Below, in pieces: positions 56,896-64,000 of a DNA stretch of 64,000 bases. The translations under genes were made by a program, and so were the position numbers. The stretch spans positions 62,001 to 126,000 of the forward strand of contig WEDG01002560.1 in assembly GCA_017591395.1 (NCBI GenBank). Reading direction: 5' to 3'. The DNA is from Schistocephalus solidus. Its lineage: Eukaryota; Platyhelminthes; Cestoda; Diphyllobothriidea; Diphyllobothriidae. Numbering within the stretch: the stretch's first letter is position 1; every line of letters starts with the position of its first letter. The notes beneath the pieces are model-generated. The model did not search any database. It was not told the DNA's origin and saw only the letters and a program-made list of their open reading frames with translations.

Positions 56896-58570
56896 TAGAA
56901 AGTGTTTCAAAGTTAAATCAACATTAGACAAGCACTGACAGAGGCGCATAAAGCTCCCTGGCGAGTTCTTTGAGAAACTTGGGTGGAATCTAATCCGTTC
57001 CTGCAGGTTTAAGACACATATAGTTCCTTTAATTTCCTTTGGATAAGATATTCTGAAAAAATAATGTGGCCAGTGCTTATAGTCGACAGATCCTCTGCGG
57101 AGGGGTGAAGGAGCCTGGCGTCATTGGTGCAGACGGAGCGGAATAACTGTGAAAAGTACTCAGATTTATCCCTGTTTTTAGCTATTTCTATGCCCGCGGT
57201 AGTCTTACTCATCACAATTCGGTGCCTTTTCCTTGCACATCTGCGGAGATAGATGTTAACTAACTTTGGATTCGGTGTTGCCTTTTCCAGCAACGTCTTC
57301 TCAAATTACCGACGTTTTTGAAGAATTAGGCTTCGACACTTTTTATTCTATATTTTATACATTTTAAAATGCGTAACTTGTTTAGAATTGCCGTATTTTC
57401 TCCACAATTTATGCTTCCTGTTCATTTCCACTTTCAGGTTGCTATCTAGCTGGTCGAGAAGCTTGTTCTGATCATTGACCTGATCAACACAGGTCAGTGG
57501 ACAGTGGTTTTCGATAAGCTGCAGTAGAGTAATCCGGAACAACTGCAAATCTTCGTTTAAAGTGCCAAAAACATTGCGGTACAGTCAAGGTCAGTTGACT
57601 CTACTCAACTCTCATAAAAATTACCTCTCCAAACTTTTCGCTTTCTTTTGTCTATGGAAGGAAGCCCGGAAAAACAAGGAATTGTCCCACATAAGCACTA
57701 AAGGTTCACTTCGGCCCAGCGGGGGGCATGTAAATGATCTCGTCAATGCTGCCTGATGTTTTCGTAAAAACTACGTCAAGAATGTAACTCTGTATTACGC
57801 GTGTTCTGCGTGGGATCAAGACATGTTGTGAAAGGAGTACTTTCAAGAATTTCTTTAGAAAACCAGAATCAAAAGTCGATTTTTGGCATGATGATTGAAA
57901 AAAGCTCCAGTTAATTCCTGGTGCATTGAAGTCGCCCATAGTCCTGACATAAGGTAAACTGAAGAACTTCTCCAATGGTTCCAAGTGATGAGCGTCTGTG
58001 ACACGGTCTGTCCTAGGTGGCCGATAGACAGTGAGAACATCAAGACATGGGGCGTCTTGATGGTCAAACATATGCCTTTCGCACTGGTCGTCCTTGCGGA
58101 CACAATTAGGACTTCTTTTACATATACAAGTATTGCACCACCCTGTCGGTTTTCTCTGTCTCTCCGATATATTTGGTATCCAGGCAATATTATTTCGTTA
58201 TCTCGTCGGCCAGGTTTTCGGTAACTGCTATCACGTTAAGAGGTACTTCTGGAAGGCAAAATTTTCACTTTTAACGTTATGCTAAAAGGATTTGGGCATT
58301 TGTATACAAGCACTTCAATTTCAGGCCAGCCAAATTTCCGGTTGCTTTAGTCAATATATTTGGCCTTGAGCTGTCCCCGCAGATGTCAATTCCGCAGGCC
58401 TGTTCCGTTGTTTAATGATTGGTCGTTAACTCTGGTTTCTTTGGTCAGAACACTGGGCATTACTGACTTAGTTCTTTTGTCTCTTAGGGTGAGTGGTTCC
58501 CTAATGGTGTCGGCGTTTACGGAATGGCTGCCGTCGTCCTTAATGCAATTGGATGATTAAACCGAAACTT
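56896..58570 (-). pseudogene. CR1-like LINE, 5' half (endonuclease and start of RT)
   Basis: On the minus strand the ORF body upstream of the endonuclease (PLTLRDKRTKSVMPSVLT near 58470) is followed by LKLKCLYTNAQ (about 58320), PGYQIYRRDRENRQGGAIL (58185), VYRPPR, the endonuclease motif GDFNAPGIN (57936-57910) and LDVVF. The linker and KELARELYAPLSVLV of RT follow (near 56950), where the plus-strand LINE interrupts it. Confidence 0.85.
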
Positions 58571-58619
58571 CATATTTTTTGAACTTCCTTCACTTTGAAG
58601 ATGCTGGACTGTGTTCGCC

Positions 58620-60080
58620 ACTCTAAATTCATGATTTAACTAAGCAAATTATTCTCAGTATTTCTCAACAACGGTTTCATCCCAGGTTTTTGGTAAACTT
58701 CTATTAAAATACCAGTTTTAAATCTGGTTCCCACTCTGACATTCATAACTATCGCAGTGTGTATAAATCACCTTCTCTTATTAAACACTTAGAAAAACTA
58801 ATTGCAAAACAAAGTACAGATATTTGCCTAAGTAATCAAATTCTCAACTCCTCCGAACATGGAATTTCACCGGACAGCTCTTGGGAAACCTGCCACATGT
58901 CTTTTCTAAATCAACTAACCTCTCTTCGTAATGAGCATCTATCGGTAGTAGTTATCTATTTTGATCTTACTAAGGAATTCGATAAAGAGTATCATAAACG
59001 ACTTCTTGCTTAACTATAGGCTACAGGATTTCATAGTCCCTTTACTCACTTAATTAGATCATACCTGTCTGATCAAAACAAAAGGTTTTAGGGGTGTCCT
59101 CATACTCAAGTGCTAACTCGATTGTAAGTAGTGTCCATCAAGGTAACGTATTAGGTTGTCCTTACTTTAGATAAATGATATTTCATTGATAGTTAAACAT
59201 TCTCAATCTTATATTTATGCTGATGACCCCAAATGCGTGTATTCCTTCTCAAACTCTACGGCCGAACGATGCCTAGAACAAGTTTATTCGGACTTAGACG
59301 CGCTTGCGGCGTGGAGCTCCACATGACTAATGGATTTCTCACATCCTAAGTGTCGCTACATGAGTTTTGGGCCTGTAAGGATGCCGCAACCTGTTATGTT
59401 TGAAGGTTGTCCTGTGACTGAATGTCCTCCATCAAGGAATTAGACTTAAGCTACACCAATAACTTAGATCTTTCGCCTCATGCCGATAGAATAACGGCCA
59501 AAGCTGCTCAGATTTGCGGCTCTATTTCTTGGAATGTCTACCTTCCTGAAACTCAATTAAAACATTATCGTATGTTTGTGCTTCCCATTCTTAAATTTTG
59601 CTGCCCTTTCTTCGGTTGATTGAATGAATCTAGCCTTTAAAAATTTGAAAAATCCAAATAAATTTCACGTAAAAACTCCTGTATCCAACTCCTTCAAATA
59701 CTTCCTACTCAACCAGATGCCAGCTGACGAAGCTAAAATTTCTTTTGGTCAAGAGCCTGGAAGCAGGCTTTTGTTTCCTTTTTAGACTTTATAATAGCTC
59801 AAACCTCCCCAAGTTTTCGGTCATTACCCCCGTTAGTCTTCTGTATAACTTAAGAAATTTTACACTTATTATACCTCCTCCTGCACCATCCACGTCTAAC
59901 CGCTCTCTCTTCTTTGCTTCTAGGTATAGCTGTCTTTGGAATAACTTGCCCATTGAAATAAGTTCGTTTACTAGTCTATTTGCATTCAAGCAAATACAGC
60001 ACATTTATCTAACACTAATTCTATTAACCTTTTATTTTTCTCATCTATTCCAAGCAGCTTCCTCCATGACTCGGTGAAAG
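58620..60080 (+). pseudogene. Jockey/CR1-group LINE remnant, second copy
   Basis: Plus-strand RT in broken frames: NHYHNYRSVY-like start decayed near 58740, LEKLIAKQSTDICL, VVIYFDLTKEFDKEYH, the YADD motif (59216-59227), then HYRMFVLPILKFCCPFFG and a SRYSCLWNNLPIEI end. It resembles the element at 54.7-56.9 kb and is more decayed. Confidence 0.75.
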
Positions 60081-61364
60081 GACCATCGGGAATTTAAGTG
60101 GCCCTCTTGAAACTATTTTTTCTCTTCTTCGATTTCCCCATGAACTACGATGTCTCCTTATATCAGTAGTCATTCAACAGAGGAAGTCATCCGGACGTAC
60201 ACAGTTTAATATGCTGCCGTTTCGTTGGATACTTTACCATCATCAGAATTAAATTCTGAATCCAAAGATGCTGAGGCCTCAAGTTCACTGACGCCCTTTT
60301 CGCGAGACTTGATTGCATGCGCCATAGTGATCAAGAACGAACCATATCGATGATTCAATACTATACCCTTACCTTATTTTCCTAAGCAGTTTTATCTTCT
60401 ATCCTCTATTCGAAAATGGAGGCCTATTGAACTTTGAATCCATTTTCAAGGTAAGTGTGTTTTTCACTACTTATTTTCTAGTTCACTATTAATTTCAAAA
60501 CATAGCTTACTGTTGACCTTACAGGACAAGTTCTGCCTACATTATTATATATGTGTACATTTTATCTGGGCCCATTGTCATAATATTATTTTGTTACTAA
60601 TGTTTGTTTAGACAGTGCCTTATCGGTGCTTACCAAATATAAATTCTGAATTTTAAATTCCAAGACAAGTTCCCGGCATTTCAGTCCTTCCACTGGGGAG
60701 TTGTCCGGTCTGCCTTTTTAATCCAAATGAGGGAGCATGTGCGTTTGAAAGAGTAAAGGTGAAAACGTTATCATTGAGTTGGAGTGATGAGGGATTTAAC
60801 TTAACTCTTTAAACTCACGTGCCAATTTTCATATTTTATGCAACTGAGAGAAAAAAAGGTTTCATAATACAGCGACTACCCGAATCAACAGCCAAAACTT
60901 CAGAAGACCAATTTTCCAAAGTCATGAACCACTTTCATGAACTTTCGAACAATATGCTGTAACCCAATACGTCAATTGAACTGAAAAAAGTCTTCCACCT
61001 TGGAAAACGGCCCGAGAATCAATCTGAATCAACACGTCGTAGGCCTCTAAAAGGTATCTTGACCAGTAGTCAGGAAGCCAGTCTCATTCTGTCTAGGCTC
61101 TTTTAGTTAAAAATCTTAAACCCTGGCGTATTTTTTCAACAGGATTTCTCACCTGCGGAGCGGAAAAAACGCCATCAACTTGTCATCGAACTGAGGCGGC
61201 GGCTCAGCGAAGGGGGAACAAATTTGGTTATTTACAACAACCAAGTGACCCATCGTCCATTGTTCTCCCCTGGAGAGGCTCGTTCCGGATTACCACGCAG
61301 ACGGCCCAGTAAATGGGGGCTCGTGCCCTGCCGTAAGCAGTTCCCGGGCAAACCGAAAACTAAC
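60081..61364. other. Spacer between LINE copies
   Basis: No gene. 60783-60845 repeats 53318-53380 in opposite orientation. Confidence 0.45.
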
Positions 61365-63200
61365 ATTCATGTACACCAATGCACAGAGTATGCTATCGAA
61401 GCTCGACGACCTTAAGATTCATGTCTGCGATCTATCTCCTGATATAATTTCCCTAGCAAAAAAACTGGGTTGTCCAAACATGTGGACCACCGGGAGGTAA
61501 TTATGGCTGGCTACTAACTTTTTAGAAAAGACAGGAAAGAGCGTCAAGGAGGCGGTGAACTCACATATGTGAAAAGCGAACTTACAGTTTTATACAAAAC
61601 TTATAAACTGGCGTCTACTTCCGAGGCGATATGGCTATCCATAAAAGTGCCAGGTTCATCTTGTCGAGATGTCCCGACAGTCTATCTTACACCGATAAGA
61701 GACCCTGTAGCCGATGCTTACCTGCTAGAGGAGCTTGAAAAGATTGCTACAAGGTCGAATATCCTGATCATGGGTGACTTCAATGTGCCTCACATCGAGT
61801 GGAGCTCGGCCTGCGCACATAGTTTTAATCTAGCCTTTGACGGTTGCCTTCCGAGTACGACGCTAAAGCTACTTCTCTCACAGTATGTCCCTTTTCCAAC
61901 AAGGGTGTGCGAAGGACAATAAGCCAATTGCCTGGATCTAGTTCTCATGAAGTCGCAGGAGAGCATCGATGAAATGTCATGTCTACCACCGCTAGGTAAA
62001 AGTGACCACGTGGTACTGCGAAGAGAGTTCTCACTATTTTCTAAACCAGAACGACCCACAAATGTCAGAAAGAATATAAAGCAAGGCAATTTCGGTGGAA
62101 TGAGGGCCGAACTCACGCGCACTCAGAGGGAACCTTTATTCGTTGGAAACCATGACCGAGGATTGGGAAACTTCCAGGACATACTGCAAAGGCTCATCAA
62201 AAATCACTGTCTGATTTTGAGAAAAAGGTTAACCAACAGACCGCGATGGCTTAAGCAGGCCTTAAAAATCTAAGTTAACTAAAATCGGAGATTGTGGAAA
62301 AAATCGCTTATGGATGGAACTCCTGCATCTCTAAATGCGTACAAAATGCAGAGAAATCGGGTCAAGGGGCTTATTGTTAGAACAAGACAGGATTTTGAAG
62401 TGGACCTGCTGAACCAGGCCACCGCGAACCCGAAAACTGTTTTACGGTTACCTCAGGCAGAATACATGGAACGAGGATCCGATACCCCTGCTGAGGACCG
62501 CCGAGGGTATAGACCTTACTGAAGACAGTACGAAGGCTGATCATCTTTCGGAATTTTTCCGGTCAGTTTTCCAGTCAGGTTTCACGATTACTTTGCCGAT
62601 GTCTTCAAAGTGGGTATAATTTTCGAGACTGTTCAATTCACCGAGACTATTGTCCTCAAGGATATTTTGGGGTTAAAGGAATCTAAGTCACCTGGTCCCG
62701 ATGAATTACCTGCAAAGCTGTTGAAAGAGCTCATGACAGAACTGGCAAAACCACTCTCTACGCTTTTCCGAAAATCCTTCCAGACCGGAAGTCTACCAGT
62801 TGACTGGAAATCCGCATGGATTGCGCCAATCTATCAGGGTGGAAGCCGGGTCTCTGCAAACAATTATCGACCGGTCAGCCTAACTTCAGTTTGCTGCAAA
62901 AACATGGAAAAATAATTAAGCAACAACTAATGCAGTTCCTAGAACATAACCAACTGCTTTCCAAGGTCCAGCACGGTTTTCCATAGAGGCAGGTCCTGCG
63001 TCACAAATTTAATCTACTGTTTAGAACGTTTAACTTAGGCGGTCGATAGAGGAAATACGGTGCGCGCAGTCTACATCAACTTCAAAAAGGGTTTTGATAG
63101 TGTGCCGCACAACCACCTTCCTTATAAACTCAACAGTATAGGAGTAAGAGGTAGATTTAATTCAGTATATTCAGTATATTTCAGTATATATAAGGGAGAT
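61365..63200 (+). pseudogene. CR1-like LINE, endonuclease plus partial RT
   Basis: On the plus strand MYTNAQSMLSKLDDLKIHV (about 61369) opens the AP-type endonuclease. It continues LFRKDRKERQGGGELTYVKS and IMGDFNVPHIEWSS (61773 onward), then the linker (RPRWLKQALK) and RT with SPGPDELPAKLLKEL, SLPVDWKSAWIAPIYQGG, NNYRPVSLTS and FKKGFDSVPHNH. It ends before the catalytic YADD block. Stops and frameshifts occur throughout (for example a lost base in the A-run near 62910). It belongs to the same family as the minus-strand LINE at 53.4-58.6 kb. Confidence 0.85.
63156..63192 (+). repeat. Short TTCAGTATA tandem repeat
   Basis: Three TTCAGTATAT-type units at the point where the plus-strand LINE ends. 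Confidence 0.75.
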
Positions 63201-63249
63201 AGGCAGAGCCTTTGAAAACCCTATTTACAGATAGACGCTAGCAAACCAA

Positions 63250-63917
63250 GCAAATGTTACATGGCGATAGTCGTTTTTCGATATCGATCATTGCTGTCGA
63301 CTTAATATATGTTCATCAAGTAAAAATGCATCAAGTCTTCTTTTAAACATTTCAATGCTTTCAGCCTGAGCAACTGAGGCTGGCAGTTTGTTCCATTCGT
63401 CAATCACCCGTTGGGAAAAAGAAGTTGGCCCACACTTCAAGTTTGGCGTGATTTCTTTTCAGTTTGTATTGGTGACCTCGGAGACTTGTCATGTTTGCCA
63501 ATTCAAAAATGTTGGCCATCTGAAGAGCACAATCAACTCCTCTGACCAGTTTAAAGACTAAGATCATATCCCCTCTGTATTGCCTATAAGAGAAAGGAAA
63601 AATTTTAAGTCTTGCTTGGCGGCCCTCATAGGGTAGGCATTCCAATCCTCTGACTAGTTTCGTTGCCCTCCGTTGAACTTTCTCCAGCAGAGCGTAGTCA
63701 TGTTTCGTCCAAGGGCGCCACGCCTGAACGCAATATTCCAACACCGGCTGGATAAATGTTCCAAACACGCGCCCAAAAAGCTCTCCGTCAAAATTAACGA
63801 AGGATCTCCTGATTGCGCCTAAGATACACATCGCTTTTTTTGCGATATTCGCACAGTGCGACGATGGCTTGAGAGTTGGTGTTATCCATATACCCAAGTC
63901 CTTTAGAATATTTATCC
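63250..63917 (-). pseudogene. CR1-like LINE 3' fragment, inverted
   Basis: A well-preserved 165-codon minus frame covers the RT C-terminal tail: KAMCILGAIRRSFVNFDGEL, VLEYCVQAWRPWTKHDYALL, VQRRATKLVRGLECLPYE and FPFSYRQYRGDMI. One stop or frame change near 63400 leads into VIDEWNKLPASVAQAESIEM and the end near 63300. It lies tail-to-tail with the plus-strand copy and is less decayed than it. Confidence 0.85.
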
Positions 63918-63924
63918 CCCTGAA

Positions 63925-64000
63925 ATGGAATGGAGAAGATAATTAAAACGGAACTGATGAGGCATCTGAAGAGAATAACTTGCTTAGTTCATATCAACGA
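63925..64000 (+). pseudogene. Start of another CR1-like LINE RT fragment, cut by the window edge
   Basis: Plus frame MEKIIKTELMRHLKRITCL (from 63930) matches the RT block MEKIIKQQLMQFLEHNQLL seen in shifted frame near 62903. It continues beyond the window. Confidence 0.55.

Overview
This window looks like nuclear DNA of a flatworm, most likely a diphyllobothriidean tapeworm (the Schistocephalus/Spirometra/Dibothriocephalus group). Three things suggest this. An interrupted IFT70 (TTC30) gene has canonical GT-AG introns that are either about 85 bp or several hundred to 2,500 bp long. Gene density is very low. Several families of decayed non-LTR retrotransposons and SINEs are present, including a LINE whose C-terminus carries a C2H2-type zinc-finger array, which I associate from memory with these cestodes. 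The genus is inference; no prokaryotic operon, ribosome-binding site or CRISPR feature is visible.

Only two host genes can be supported. On the minus strand, 49629 down to 40017, seven exons encode IFT70/TTC30, a TPR protein of the intraflagellar transport B complex; the last 50-60 residues were not found. On the plus strand, 24246-25349, one uninterrupted frame encodes a 367-residue Chibby-like coiled-coil protein. In other animals both families act at cilia: Chibby at basal bodies and IFT70 in the axonemal transport train.

The rest is repeats and unrecognised sequence. Region 1-15.6 kb holds SINE copies, a broken Tc1/mariner-like transposase (about 5.4-6.4 kb), simple repeats and scattered copies of an abundant family (here 'family C'). 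Region 15.6-19.9 kb is a family C cluster flanking a 5'-truncated, stop-riddled zinc-finger LINE. Region 22.4-28.6 kb holds SINE clusters, the Chibby-like gene, a complete terminal-inverted-repeat element with a telomere-like core, and a second zinc-finger LINE remnant interrupted by another copy of that element. Region 28.6-39.9 kb is AT-rich with dispersed repeats. Region 40-49.6 kb is the IFT70 gene, whose long introns hold LINE, family C and telomere-like fragments. Region 53.3-64 kb is a graveyard of CR1/jockey-like LINEs, including a clear nested insertion and an inverted pair.

The most interesting candidate for something undescribed is the dispersed element with roughly 90-bp inverted termini around a degenerate GGTTAG/TTAGGG-like core (copies near 1.3, 13.2, 25.4, 28.1, 36.7, 37.5 and perhaps 46.7 kb). 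One copy sits inside a LINE, which shows that it moved. All alignments were made by eye, so boundaries are approximate.
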